Source: an uncultured Bacteroidales bacterium
GTDB lineage: Bacteria; Bacteroidota; Bacteroidia; Bacteroidales; Paludibacteraceae
DNA length: 64,000 bases
Reading direction: 5' to 3'
Assembly (NCBI GenBank): GCA_946626605.1
Contig: CAMOUL010000001.1
Location: forward strand, 124,001-188,000
Made by a program: the position numbers and the translations under genes. This document shows positions 50,311 to 59,216 of the stretch, one piece after another (position 1 is the stretch's first letter; every line of letters starts with the position of its first letter). The notes under the pieces are model-generated. The model was not told the DNA's origin. It saw only the letters and a list, made by a program, of their open reading frames with translations, and made no database searches.

Positions 50311-51276
50311 ATGGATATTTCAATTATTGTACCTCTGTATAATGAGGCAGAGTCGCTACCGAAGTTATACGAATGGATAGCGAAGGTGATGAAAGAGAAC
50401 AAGTTCTCTTATGAAGTCATCTTCGTCAATGACGGATCGACGGATGAGTCGTGGGAAGTCATCAGCCAATTGAAAGAGGAAAGTGAAAAGACGAAAGAAG
50501 GAGCCGTAAGAGGTATTTGTTTCCGTAGAAACTACGGAAAGAGTGCGGCGTTGTATTGCGGTTTTAAGGCAGCGGAAGGTGATGTGGTTATTACGATGGA
50601 TGCCGACCTGCAAGACTCGCCTGACGAGATTCCGGAACTCTACCGAATGATCAAAGAGGACGGTTTTGATTTGGTGAGCGGATGGAAACAGAAACGTTAC
50701 GATAATAAATTTACGAAGAATATTCCTTCCAAGCTCTTCAATGCTACGGCACGTCGTGTGACAGGTATCAAGTTGCACGACATGAACTGCGGTTTGAAGG
50801 CTTATCGCAAAGAGGTAGTGAAGAATATCGAGGTATTCAGCGAAATGCACCGCTATATTCCGTTTTTGGCGAAGAATGCCGGATTTACGAAGATCGGCGA
50901 GAAAGTGGTACAGCATCGCAAGCGTGAGTTCGGTACTTCAAAGTTCGGTATCAACCGTTTCGTAAACGGTTATCTGGACCTCATGACGCTGTGGTTCTTG
51001 AATAAATTCGGTAAGCAGCCGATGCACTTCTTCGGATTAGTGGGCAGTCTGATGTTCTTTATCGGATTTATAGCCGTGATCGTTGTGGGCAGCATGAAAC
51101 TCTATGCGCTCTCGCATCATGTGCAGGCGATGTTGGTGGGTGTGAATCCGTATTTCCATATCGCTATTCTGATGATGATCTTGGGTTGTATGCTGTTCCT
51201 GGCCGGTTTCTTGGCGGAATTGGTGATTCGTAACAGTCCCAGCAGAAACGACTACCTGATCAAAGAGGAAATCTAA
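50311..51276 (+). CDS. Polyprenyl-phosphate glycosyltransferase (GT2, DPM1/GtrB-like)
   Basis: A 321-aa family 2 glycosyltransferase. The GT-A domain has SIIVPLYNEAESLPKL, FVNDGSTDESW and the metal-binding MDADLQDSP; two C-terminal membrane helices (about 235-260 and 280-305) anchor it. Proteins of this kind move a sugar from a nucleotide to undecaprenyl phosphate for LPS, teichoic acid-like or glycoprotein modification. The start is ATG 50311. The next gene overlaps its stop by one base. Confidence 0.9.
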   Translation: MDISIIVPLYNEAESLPKLYEWIAKVMKENKFSYEVIFVNDGSTDESWEVISQLKEESEKTKEGAVRGICFRRNYGKSAALYCGFKAAEGDVVITMDADLQDSPDEIPELYRMIKEDGFDLVSGWKQKRYDNKFTKNIPSKLFNATARRVTGIKLHDMNCGLKAYRKEVVKNIEVFSEMHRYIPFLAKNAGFTKIGEKVVQHRKREFGTSKFGINRFVNGYLDLMTLWFLNKFGKQPMHFFGLVGSLMFFIGFIAVIVVGSMKLYALSHHVQAMLVGVNPYFHIAILMMILGCMLFLAGFLAELVIRNSPSRNDYLIKEEI

Positions 51277-52508
51277 TGGCTCAGAGTCTGGATGAACAAA
51301 TAAGCACGATCGAACGCGCTTTAGGCGAGAGCATGATAGAGCATGCCCTTGTGGTTGTGCGCACCTGGCTGAACGAGTTGGGTGAGAATAACCCGTTCGA
51401 GGAGGCTTTTCGTACCATTCAGACGCAGTATAATGAGCTCTTTACGCGCTGGTTGAATATCGATGATCCGCATGCAGCGGAGGAACTGAATAACTTGACG
51501 GGCGATACGTATCAATTGGTAGATGCTGTGTATGCCGAGTTACGTCTCAAGCGCGGTTTATCGCCCGACATGCGCAGTTTCAATGCCGACTCGCTTCAGT
51601 CGGTAATGAATTATTTTGCGAATAACGTACGTCTTCGTCCGGAGGATTTTGAGTGGTTGCACGAAGTGATCGAAGATGAATCGCAAGTGAGTATGGCGTT
51701 GATGGCTTTGAATGCCCTGACGCGCAACTTACGCGAGTGCTTCAATACCGATGCGTTTTTGGCGGTGATAGACGGCATTAATGCGTCCAATGGACTCATC
51801 AGTGACCAGAGTCTGGCGAATGCGTTCGTGCTGCTGATTCACTATGATGTACGAATTGATTTCTTCCCGACGATTCAAGATGCTTTTGCCAATGCGATCG
51901 CGGATATGAACGATGGAGGGGAGCATGCCTTCGATGTACTATGCGCGTTTATTCGTTCCTTGCCGGCGAAGGATGCAGACGCTTCTTCGAAAGCCGACGA
52001 GGCTTTAAACCAATTGCCGGAACTGCTGCGCGAGATGTTGGAGAAAATGGGCATGAAGGATGAGGTGCACTCCATGATGGCTTGGATTCCGAAATCGGAA
52101 CAGGAGTATATCGGAGGCTTGATACAACTGCTGCCTAAGACCTGGTTATACGAAGTGCTGGTAGCCGGAGAACCTATCCGCGAGAATATCTTAACGAAGG
52201 ACTATCTGCGTTTGGGAAACCGCGAATTCATGTGGTCACATATCGATATTGCGGAGCAGTATTTTGTTGAACTGCTGCGCAAGGGTTCGACCAAACCGAT
52301 GGATTATATCAATTACGGCCACTGTCTGCTGCTGAAAGGCGACCGAATGATGGCTTTTGAGAACTATCGTCAGGCCCGACAGTTATGCGGGAATGTAAAA
52401 GACTTCTTTAATCTCTTCCGACCCGATCGGCGCCAATTGGTGGATTGCGGCGTGCCGGTAGAGTTTATCTATCTGATCGAAGATCAGTTGCTAAAAGGCA
52501 ACTCCTAA
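51276..52508 (+). CDS. Conserved alpha-helical protein of unknown function
   Basis: A 410-aa cytoplasmic protein without signal peptide or membrane helices, rich in amphipathic helices. The C-terminal part (about 310-380) looks like tetratricopeptide repeats: IDIAEQYFVELLRKGSTKP and INYGHCLLLKGDRMMAFENY. No specific family is recognised. It is translationally coupled to the glycosyltransferase (TAATG), so it may assist that enzyme or respond to the same condition. Its last 18 bp overlap the convergent barrel gene. Confidence 0.65.
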   Translation: MAQSLDEQISTIERALGESMIEHALVVVRTWLNELGENNPFEEAFRTIQTQYNELFTRWLNIDDPHAAEELNNLTGDTYQLVDAVYAELRLKRGLSPDMRSFNADSLQSVMNYFANNVRLRPEDFEWLHEVIEDESQVSMALMALNALTRNLRECFNTDAFLAVIDGINASNGLISDQSLANAFVLLIHYDVRIDFFPTIQDAFANAIADMNDGGEHAFDVLCAFIRSLPAKDADASSKADEALNQLPELLREMLEKMGMKDEVHSMMAWIPKSEQEYIGGLIQLLPKTWLYEVLVAGEPIRENILTKDYLRLGNREFMWSHIDIAEQYFVELLRKGSTKPMDYINYGHCLLLKGDRMMAFENYRQARQLCGNVKDFFNLFRPDRRQLVDCGVPVEFIYLIEDQLLKGNS

Positions 52509-53783
52509 GCCGGCGTCGATAAATTCGGCACGAACGCCGTGTGTTTTCAGTCCTAATTGCACGAAGAGGTGGTCAAGTACGTGATACTTGAGCACGAATT
52601 GCATGTAACACCAGCCGTCCTGATAATTGCTGGCTTTGGAGAAGTCGTACGCATAGAAGACGCCGCGGTTAAGGGATGTACCTGCGTCCGCTGCGGCTTT
52701 GGCTTGCTCATAGGGCTCCAAGTTCTTGATGGGATCAAAGACATAGAAGCCGACATGGAGACCGGCAGTTAACTTGCCGATGATAAATTCCGGTTGAAGG
52801 CTTATACCCACGCGGAAACAATTCATTATATCGCGCTGCGCGAGATAAGTCTTACCGAAATAAGTGATCGGAGCGCCGGGGTTTGCTGCTGCGAACTCAT
52901 CGTTGACAGCTCCGTAATAACCGTCATAGAAGGCATCGACTCCCGCACCTATACGGAAGACGCTGAAGGGAACCCAGTAGGCTGCGGCTTTGATGGATGC
53001 CACACCATAGAACCGCTGGCCGTTCTGATTATCGGCATAGTAGTTTTGCTTCGCTCCACCCGTAGCGCTGATCTCTACCGCCCAGGGTTTATCTACGTCT
53101 TCATGCAATTCCTTGGCGGATTTGGGTTCATTGGCTATTTGGGTATTACCCGGAATGTAACGGAGACCTAATTCGCCGCCAAACATGTTATATCCGGAGT
53201 TGGGGTGCATGAAAGAGCCGTTGCTGATATGATGCCATCCTCCGGAAAGGGTTATCTCAAAGCCGTCTTTGATGGGGAAATCCATGTACAATTCAACCGC
53301 CAGATAGGCGTTTAGGATGGAACCGATCGACTGGTTGGATTTTTTGAAACCTCCATCGCCCTGATAATAGGGTTTGTATCCGTCCGGCAAGGTGTTGCGA
53401 TAGGTTTTGGTGACAGCCGCTAAACCGACCGTAGGACGCAAACCGATGCGGAAATGTGTGCCGTTATAGAAAGGTTGGTTCATATAACCGTACGCAGCGA
53501 TGGCAGAACCTAATTGCGCATCGTTACCTAAGTTGAGATAACTCACACCCACGCCAATCGAGGCGTTATTCCATTGTTTGAGACTCTTCCAGCGACCGGT
53601 AGAGAGAAACTCTACGGCGAATTGTCCGCCGAGCACGGGACGTTGAATCCATGCATCTACTTTGCCGTCCGGCATCATCATATTGGCCGAGCCGCTGAGA
53701 CGGTAGGCTAATTTATATTCGGGTAAACTCCAGGCTTGCGCACATAGGAGTACCGAAAAAAGGAACAAACCGATTCTTTTCAT
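52491..53783 (-). CDS. PagL-like acyloxyacyl hydrolase / outer-membrane barrel
   Basis: A 430-aa exported protein. A signal peptide (MKRIGLFLFSVLLCAQAWS) is followed by an outer-membrane barrel ending in Phe. The segment GWHHISNGSFMHPNSGYN has the His-Ser-Asn pattern of PagL-type lipid A 3-O-deacylases, which remove an acyl chain from LPS. At 430 aa it is about twice the length of PagL; the C-terminal half (from about 215) seems to be a second barrel-like region, so two domains or a variant architecture are possible. ATG 53783 was chosen over an upstream codon at 53822 that lies in the promoter. Confidence 0.7.
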   Translation of the reverse strand: MKRIGLFLFSVLLCAQAWSLPEYKLAYRLSGSANMMMPDGKVDAWIQRPVLGGQFAVEFLSTGRWKSLKQWNNASIGVGVSYLNLGNDAQLGSAIAAYGYMNQPFYNGTHFRIGLRPTVGLAAVTKTYRNTLPDGYKPYYQGDGGFKKSNQSIGSILNAYLAVELYMDFPIKDGFEITLSGGWHHISNGSFMHPNSGYNMFGGELGLRYIPGNTQIANEPKSAKELHEDVDKPWAVEISATGGAKQNYYADNQNGQRFYGVASIKAAAYWVPFSVFRIGAGVDAFYDGYYGAVNDEFAAANPGAPITYFGKTYLAQRDIMNCFRVGISLQPEFIIGKLTAGLHVGFYVFDPIKNLEPYEQAKAAADAGTSLNRGVFYAYDFSKASNYQDGWCYMQFVLKYHVLDHLFVQLGLKTHGVRAEFIDAGLGVAF

Positions 53784-53791
53784 TTCGGCGA

Positions 53792-53822
53792 CAAAGGTAC
53801 TGCTTTTTTCTGAATTACGCAA
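53792..53822 (-). promoter_or_regulatory. Promoter of the PagL-like gene
   Basis: Minus strand TTGCGTAATT begins at 53822 and TACCTTTG at 53799 (23 bp). Confidence 0.8.
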
Positions 53823-53902
53823 ATAATTTAGAGTGTAAAGTACGGATTTTGTAAAGTAGACTTAGCAAAATGCAAGTTTCTGCACATTTTTTTCAAATTT
53901 TC

Positions 53903-53933
53903 TTGCATGAATTATGATTTTTTTTTATTTTTG
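53903..53933 (+). promoter_or_regulatory. Promoter of the duplicated-domain lipoprotein
   Basis: TTGCATGAAT begins at 53903 and TATTTTTG at 53926 (23 bp), followed by GCAGCGC. The 5' leader is about 80 nt, AT-rich, with T-runs. Confidence 0.78.
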
Positions 53934-54018
53934 CAGCGCTTTTGGATAAGCAATTTGAGAAATTGAACATATAATCAATTAATCAACATTAATTATTAAC
54001 AAAAAAAACGTTTTTTTT

Positions 54019-54834
54019 ATGAAAAAGATTTTTTCGATTCTGGCTGTAGCGCTGGTAGCGTTCAGTTTCAGCTCTTGTAAAAATGAGCCGAGTGCTCCGA
54101 CTGTAAAGCTGAACTTCTCTGGTGAGCAAGTACAGTGGGATGACTTTGTTGCAGAAGACGGTTGGTGGCAAGTAATAGCAGGGGACACTACTTATGTCTT
54201 GAGTCTGTCTAACGGAAACGAGATTCAGCAAGCGGCAGGTACTTATACAGCAGCTGACCTTGATTCGGCTTATTCGTATGTTGGAATCATTGCTACTCAG
54301 GAGAAAGTTACTTTCACTGAAGGTTCTGTTACTGTAGAAGTTGCTGAAAAGCAAGTTAAAATTACCGGTAAGCTCACGGGTGCTGACAGCACGATTTATG
54401 AGATCAATGTTCTCTACACTGAGCCGGAGGCTAAGAAGACCGTTGAGTTGACCATCGAAGAGGCTGCATTGTTTGAAGGCTATGGTGATTATGGTCTGTA
54501 TGCTTTCTATGGCGCTAATGACGATGCTTATGTTCAGATCGCTCTTTGGGCTGACGAACTTCAAGGTGATTTCACTGAAGAAGATCTTGACAACTCCTAT
54601 CTTGGAACTTTTGTAGAGGACGCTGATGGTGAGCATGGGGTTTATACCGCTGCTATCACTGTAACTCCGGGTAATGAAGAAGGCGCTTATGCAGTTGCTG
54701 CTGACCTGCTTTGCCGCAACAACACCCTGTACAAGGTTAACATGACTGTTGTTCCTAGTGAGGCTGATGCTGCTCCTGCTAAGGCTCCGGCTAAGAAAGG
54801 CTTCAAGGCTTTCAAAGGCGCTAAAGCTCTCTAA
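54019..54834 (+). CDS. Lipoprotein with two tandem beta domains and a lysine-rich tail
   Basis: A 271-aa lipoprotein with lipobox FSFSSC (Cys about residue 20). Two halves of roughly 105 residues resemble each other: AGTYTAADLDSAYSYVG matches QGDFTEEDLDNSYLGTF, and TIYEINVLYTE matches TLYKVNMTVVP. The protein is very acidic until the end, where a basic tail AKAPAKKGFKAFKGAKAL follows. Codon use differs from its neighbours (many GCT, GTT, ACT, GAA), and it has its own promoter and terminator, which suggests high expression. No family is recognised; a surface or periplasmic structural role is possible. Confidence 0.72.
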   Translation: MKKIFSILAVALVAFSFSSCKNEPSAPTVKLNFSGEQVQWDDFVAEDGWWQVIAGDTTYVLSLSNGNEIQQAAGTYTAADLDSAYSYVGIIATQEKVTFTEGSVTVEVAEKQVKITGKLTGADSTIYEINVLYTEPEAKKTVELTIEEAALFEGYGDYGLYAFYGANDDAYVQIALWADELQGDFTEEDLDNSYLGTFVEDADGEHGVYTAAITVTPGNEEGAYAVAADLLCRNNTLYKVNMTVVPSEADAAPAKAPAKKGFKAFKGAKAL

Positions 54835-54856
54835 TCAATAGGTTAGATCTTTTTAC

Positions 54857-54887
54857 AAAACAGTCACTTCGGTGGCTGTTTTTTTTT
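54857..54887 (+). terminator. Terminator of the lipoprotein gene
   Basis: AACAGTCAC pairs with GTGGCTGTT (one G-U pair) around a TTCG loop, with A-run and T-run flanks. Confidence 0.9.
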
Positions 54888-54942
54888 GTATATACGGAAT
54901 ACGGACGTAGTAAGGTGGGGTGGTAGAGGATACCAATTATAA

Positions 54943-55004
54943 CCTACTAATCACCTACTAATCACCTACTAATAACCTACTAATCACCTACTAATCACCT
55001 ACTA
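54943..55004 (+). repeat. 11-bp tandem repeat, CCTACTAATCA
   Basis: Five full units and a partial sixth; only the third unit differs (CCTACTAATAA). The period is about one helical turn. Confidence 0.92.
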
Positions 55005-55035
55005 TTTGTCCAACGGGGATCATATTATGGGTAAT

Positions 55036-55125
55036 TTTTTAGCAAACAAAACACGCTTAAGCAAGCTTAGACGATTCCAAGGAATCTTCTCTTTGCCTGC
55101 AAATCGATTATTTTTTTGCTAAAAA
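55036..55125. repeat. 11-bp inverted repeat with internal stems ahead of a promoter
   Basis: TTTTTAGCAAA (55036-55046) and TTTGCTAAAAA (55115-55125) are perfect inverted arms. Inside are GCTTAAGCAAGC and GATTCCAAGGAATC. The right arm ends 2 bp before the -33 box. The whole 54835-55217 gap has no gene. Confidence 0.75.
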
Positions 55126-55127
55126 TC

Positions 55128-55158
55128 TTGTATATTCCAAATATTTGTAGTAATTTTG
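55128..55158 (+). promoter_or_regulatory. Promoter of the GH3-ligase operon
   Basis: TTGTATATTC begins at 55128 and TAATTTTG at 55151 (23 bp). Confidence 0.8.
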
Positions 55159-55217
55159 CACGCAAATTATAATTTGCGTAAGTATGGGCCTATGCAAACA
55201 AACGAATTTTTGAGCCT

Positions 55218-55919
55218 ATGAAAACAAATAGACTTATAATTGGAATAGCGATGGTATGCCTGTTGGGCGTATCGGTTCAAGTTCAGGCGGTGAGTCGGGC
55301 GGCTCGTCAGGAAGCCATGCGTTTGTACCGTGAGGGTTGGCGTGCTTTTCCCGATGCTCAGTCTTTGTCTGAACAATTGGAGCAGACGATGAACGTGCAA
55401 TACGATGCGGAGGGGAAGCTATCGCATAAATATATTATCGGCGAAGGCACTTCGTCGGTTTGTCCGTCTTTAGAAGAAGCTGAAGCGCAAGCGAATGCCA
55501 TGGCGCGCATCAACTTGTTGGGTCAATGCGATGTGGAATGTAAGGCATTGCTTACTTCTACCTCCATGCAGAACGACGATGTGACAGAGGCGCATGTGGA
55601 GAATGCATCGGTGGATGTGATAGCTTCCAAGAATCAGTTCTTCGGCTATACCGTAAAGAGTACGTATGCATATGACAATGTATCCGCAGCCCATATCAGT
55701 TCCATCGAGATGTATTATAACGACGAGTTACTGATGCGTAATTACGAGACAGAATCGAATGTGGAGTCGGAGATTAACTGGGAAGCGGTGACTAAATACG
55801 GATCGGTCGTTCCTTATGCTCAGAACGCCTGGCGTATCACGCGTATGTATCGCAAGGTGCGCGGCGGCTATGAGGCGCTCATCCGCGTATGCAACTACGC
55901 TTACCCAACAGAGAAATAA
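55218..55919 (+). CDS. Exported protein of unknown function
   Basis: A 233-aa protein with a signal peptide (about residues 1-25) and no membrane helix after it. The central part (CPSLEEAEAQANAMARINLLGQ) resembles the alpha-beta layout of LPP20-like lipoproteins and the interrupted DUF4384-type gene at 23620, where Ala-rich AEAEANAMA segments also occur; the likeness is weak. It is 8 bp upstream of the GH3 synthetase and shares its promoter. No function can be assigned. Confidence 0.65.
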   Translation: MKTNRLIIGIAMVCLLGVSVQVQAVSRAARQEAMRLYREGWRAFPDAQSLSEQLEQTMNVQYDAEGKLSHKYIIGEGTSSVCPSLEEAEAQANAMARINLLGQCDVECKALLTSTSMQNDDVTEAHVENASVDVIASKNQFFGYTVKSTYAYDNVSAAHISSIEMYYNDELLMRNYETESNVESEINWEAVTKYGSVVPYAQNAWRITRMYRKVRGGYEALIRVCNYAYPTEK

Positions 55920-55927
55920 CAAGACGT

Positions 55928-57772
55928 ATGGCAAAGATAAAACCCTATGTTGACCAGCAAGGCAGAGCCTTACCTTATCCCTGGTTAATTAATTTCATGC
56001 TATGGTTGGTAGGCGGTTCTCAGACGGTGCGTCTTCGTTTCTGGAGCCGTAAGCCGCGTCACACGGCGGAGAAGACGCTGCGTGACATTCTGACTATTTC
56101 GCGGGATACGGTGTATGGCAAGGAGCACCATTTTGATCGTATCTTAAGTGCTACGACGGCGGATGATTTGTTCCGTCTGTATCGTTTGTATGTGCCGGTA
56201 AACAACAGTTTTGAGACCTTACGGCCGTATGTGGAGCGTCATAAGAACGGCGAAGAGAATGTGCTGTTTCCGGGTAAACCGGATATGTATGCCACTACTT
56301 CGGGAACGACGAGTGAACCGAAATGGATCCCGATGACCCATAAGTACCTGAAGGATGTGTACGGCAAGATGAGTCATATCTGGACGTGGAACTTCGTTAA
56401 GCACCGGAGCCGTATTTTCGGCGGACATATCTTCACGACGGTAGGAAAAGAATGCGAGGGTTATGCGCCGGACGGGACGTTATACGGTTCGGTGAGCGGT
56501 GTGTTGGTTCGCGATATTCCGCCTATTATCAAGAAGCATTATACGGGTCCAGCGGCAGTGATGTCCATTCCGGATTATGGTGCACGTAACTATACCTTGA
56601 TGCGCTTGGCACTTCAGCATCGAGATGTGACGCTATGGGCAACAGCCAACCCCTCGACGATATTGGAGTTGCTGCGCGTGATGAATGAGAATCTTGAGGA
56701 GATGATTCATGATATCGAGACAGGTGGTATCAGCGAGAACTTCGATATCCCGTTTGAGATACGTTCGGAGTTAGACCAGTATATTTCACCCAAACCGGAG
56801 CGTGCCGCAGAGTTGCGTAAGATTCTCGAGGAGACCGGGCATATGTATCCGAAGGATTTCTGGCCGTGGTTGCAATACCTCAGTACGTGGAAATGCGGTA
56901 ACACGAAGATCTACATGGATAAGTACATGGACCAGTTTGACTGGGATAAGACCTTCTATCAGGAGTTGGGATATATTGCGACGGAGTGCCGTTTCGGCTT
57001 CTCGCTGGATGATACGAATGAGAGTGTGCTCTTCCCGCAGTTCCATTACTATGAGTTTGTTGAGGAGAGCGAGTTAGACAGTCCCCACAAACACTTCCTT
57101 CAGATCGATGAATTGGAGTTGGGCAAACGCTACTGCGCGTATGTGACGACCTATTCGGGTCTGTTCCGCTATAACATGAACGATCTGGTGGAGGTAGGCG
57201 GAAAATTCAAGAACACCCCTACCGTTCATATGGTTTCCAAAGTAAACGGCATCGTCTCTATGACGGGTGAGAAACTGTATGAACCGCAGTTCATGAACGC
57301 TGTGCATCAGGCGGAAGAGGAGACGGGCATCAAGACGAAGTTCTTCGTGGGCTTTGCGGATGTGGAGGAGTCGAAATACCACTTCTACTACGAGTTTGAG
57401 AACGAGAAGATTCGTCAGGAGCAAGCCGAGGCGTTTACGAAAGTGGTGGACGAGAAACTGCAACATATCAACCTCGAGTACGAGAGTAAACGGCAGTCCT
57501 TCCGCTTACATGAACCGGAGACCCATATCTTGCTGTCCAATGCGTATGCGCGTTTCAAGGCAGCGTGTCTGAAGGACGGATTCCGCGACGGTCAGTTTAA
57601 GTTCAACCTGCTGATGCAGGACGAGAAACGTCGGACGAAATTTAATATGTTGCAACGCTGGGAGAATCGTTTCGAACGCTTCAGCGAGCGCGTTATAGAA
57701 GGAGCAAATAAAATCGATGATAGACAAAAAGCACGTGCTAAACGGCGTCAAGAGCGTCGTTCTCGATCTTGA
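55928..57772 (+). CDS. GH3-family acyl-acid amido synthetase
   Basis: A 614-aa member of the GH3 (auxin-responsive promoter) family, adenylating enzymes that join a carboxylic acid to an amino acid. The ATP-binding motif is TTSGTTSEPKWIPMT (about residue 118); later motifs are YGARNYTLM, CGYI-like GYIATECRFGF, and YSGLFRYNMNDLVEV. In plants the substrates are auxin or jasmonate; in Bacteroidota the substrate is unknown. ATG 55928 fits; an upstream in-frame start overlaps the previous gene. The C-terminal tail is very basic and overlaps the next gene by 56 bp. Confidence 0.88.
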   Translation: MAKIKPYVDQQGRALPYPWLINFMLWLVGGSQTVRLRFWSRKPRHTAEKTLRDILTISRDTVYGKEHHFDRILSATTADDLFRLYRLYVPVNNSFETLRPYVERHKNGEENVLFPGKPDMYATTSGTTSEPKWIPMTHKYLKDVYGKMSHIWTWNFVKHRSRIFGGHIFTTVGKECEGYAPDGTLYGSVSGVLVRDIPPIIKKHYTGPAAVMSIPDYGARNYTLMRLALQHRDVTLWATANPSTILELLRVMNENLEEMIHDIETGGISENFDIPFEIRSELDQYISPKPERAAELRKILEETGHMYPKDFWPWLQYLSTWKCGNTKIYMDKYMDQFDWDKTFYQELGYIATECRFGFSLDDTNESVLFPQFHYYEFVEESELDSPHKHFLQIDELELGKRYCAYVTTYSGLFRYNMNDLVEVGGKFKNTPTVHMVSKVNGIVSMTGEKLYEPQFMNAVHQAEEETGIKTKFFVGFADVEESKYHFYYEFENEKIRQEQAEAFTKVVDEKLQHINLEYESKRQSFRLHEPETHILLSNAYARFKAACLKDGFRDGQFKFNLLMQDEKRRTKFNMLQRWENRFERFSERVIEGANKIDDRQKARAKRRQERRSRS

Positions 57773-58337
57773 TGGCACTTTATATGACAAACGCGGCTTA
57801 GCGCATAGAATGGTGAGACGTCTCTTTTGGTGTCTGCCTCTTTTGGCGTCCGAACGTCTGGCGCGTCGTAACATGCACTATCTGCAGTTTGCGACGGGAG
57901 AGGAGTTCTACGACTGTTTCTTTCATATGATGGCTCGCGGCCACTGGTGGAATGCGAAGATAGCCGCTAAATGGTACGAACTGGTGTATATGCCGGCAAT
58001 GATTCGTCTGATCGCCAAGCGTCAACCGGTGCGCCAGGACGTGCTGGACCTGATCGCGGAATGCAAGGAGAAAGGCATCAAGATGGCTATCTTCTCGGAT
58101 TACGGCTGTGTGGTAGAGAAGTTAGAGGCGCTGCATGTGGACCCGGTGCAGTTTGATCTGTTGGTTTCTGCTCCCGAAATGGGTTCGTTAAAGCCTTCGG
58201 AGTACTGCGCGCGTCGCGTATTGGAATTGATGGGAGCGGAGGCCGAGACGACTTTGTTTGTGGGCGACCGCGATGAGAAAGACGGAGCTGCAGCGCGAAG
58301 TGTAGGAGCGAAATTTTTATTGGTGAATGGAAAATAA
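57717..58337 (+). CDS. HAD hydrolase in the GH3 operon
   Basis: A 206-aa HAD phosphatase with VVLDLDGTLYDKRG (nucleophile Asp about residue 16), AIFSDYGCV, and the final motif LFVGDRDEKDGAAARSVGA. The start lies 56 bp inside the GH3 gene and its stop overlaps the acyltransferase by 11 bp, so the three are co-translated. The substrate is unknown; a lipid or sugar phosphate is plausible given the acyltransferase partner. Confidence 0.85.
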   Translation: MIDKKHVLNGVKSVVLDLDGTLYDKRGLAHRMVRRLFWCLPLLASERLARRNMHYLQFATGEEFYDCFFHMMARGHWWNAKIAAKWYELVYMPAMIRLIAKRQPVRQDVLDLIAECKEKGIKMAIFSDYGCVVEKLEALHVDPVQFDLLVSAPEMGSLKPSEYCARRVLELMGAEAETTLFVGDRDEKDGAAARSVGAKFLLVNGK

Positions 58338-59211
58338 GCGATATACAGATTTGAAAGTGACGGAAGGTACGTATGTGCCGCCCGTGACGATGAATTATCC
58401 GGAGGACGACCCGTATGTAGGTTTGTATCAGCCGGTTTATGATCGGGAGTATCTGCCGATCGATGCTACGTATCCGTATTACGATCCGTCTTGGCGAAAC
58501 AAACTGCGCGTGGCGTTTGGCTATGCTTTCGTGCTTCGTCCACTTGGATGGATTTTGCGCATCAGATACGGGTTGCGATGGCGTATTGAGGGCGAGACCA
58601 AATGGCGTCGTTCGTCCTGTGGTGTTCGTCGATGGCTGAAGCAGTTCGACCTTTCACGCGGTGCGATCACGATCGCGAACCACTGTTACCGCCATGACTG
58701 CGCGTCGGTATTGACCACTTTTCATGCTTCGGCGCGCACGCGCATACCGATGTTTGCACCGAATTTCCGCACCAAGGACCAGTTCTATCTGCGTATTGTA
58801 GGCGGAATACCTATTCCTGCGGCTGAAGCGGGTTTGAGTGCAATGAAAGCCTTCAATGCAGCGTTCGATGCGTATGACAAAGAGGGTTTCTGGTTTCATA
58901 TCTTCCCCGAGGCTAAGCGCTGGGATTGGTATAAACCGCTTCGTCCGTTCCAGAAAGGTGCGTTTACGATGGCATATAAGTACAACAAACCTATCATTCC
59001 GTTCGCAGTTACCTATCGTGAGCGGACAGGTATATGGCGTCTGTTTGGACCGAAGGATGAACCCTTGACGCAGGTTGTTATCGGGGCACCTATCTATCCG
59101 GATACTACGAAACCTCGTGCCGTAGAGACCGAACGTTTATTGAAAGAGACACACGCAACGATATGTCGTTTAGCGGGAATAGAACACAATACGTGGCCCA
59201 GTTCGCTCTAA
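58327..59211 (+). CDS. Lysophospholipid-type acyltransferase
   Basis: A 294-aa acyltransferase of the PlsC fold with an extra N-terminal segment of about 65 residues rich in Tyr, Pro and Asp. The catalytic HX4D reads NHCYRHD (about residue 118), and the second motif reads FPEAKRWDW in place of FPEGTRS. One hydrophobic stretch (about 70-85) may touch the membrane. It overlaps the HAD gene by 11 bp and precedes the transporter by 5 bp. The acceptor may be a lipid made by the operon (inference). Confidence 0.82.
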   Translation: MENKRYTDLKVTEGTYVPPVTMNYPEDDPYVGLYQPVYDREYLPIDATYPYYDPSWRNKLRVAFGYAFVLRPLGWILRIRYGLRWRIEGETKWRRSSCGVRRWLKQFDLSRGAITIANHCYRHDCASVLTTFHASARTRIPMFAPNFRTKDQFYLRIVGGIPIPAAEAGLSAMKAFNAAFDAYDKEGFWFHIFPEAKRWDWYKPLRPFQKGAFTMAYKYNKPIIPFAVTYRERTGIWRLFGPKDEPLTQVVIGAPIYPDTTKPRAVETERLLKETHATICRLAGIEHNTWPSSL

Positions 59212-59216
59212 TTTAA

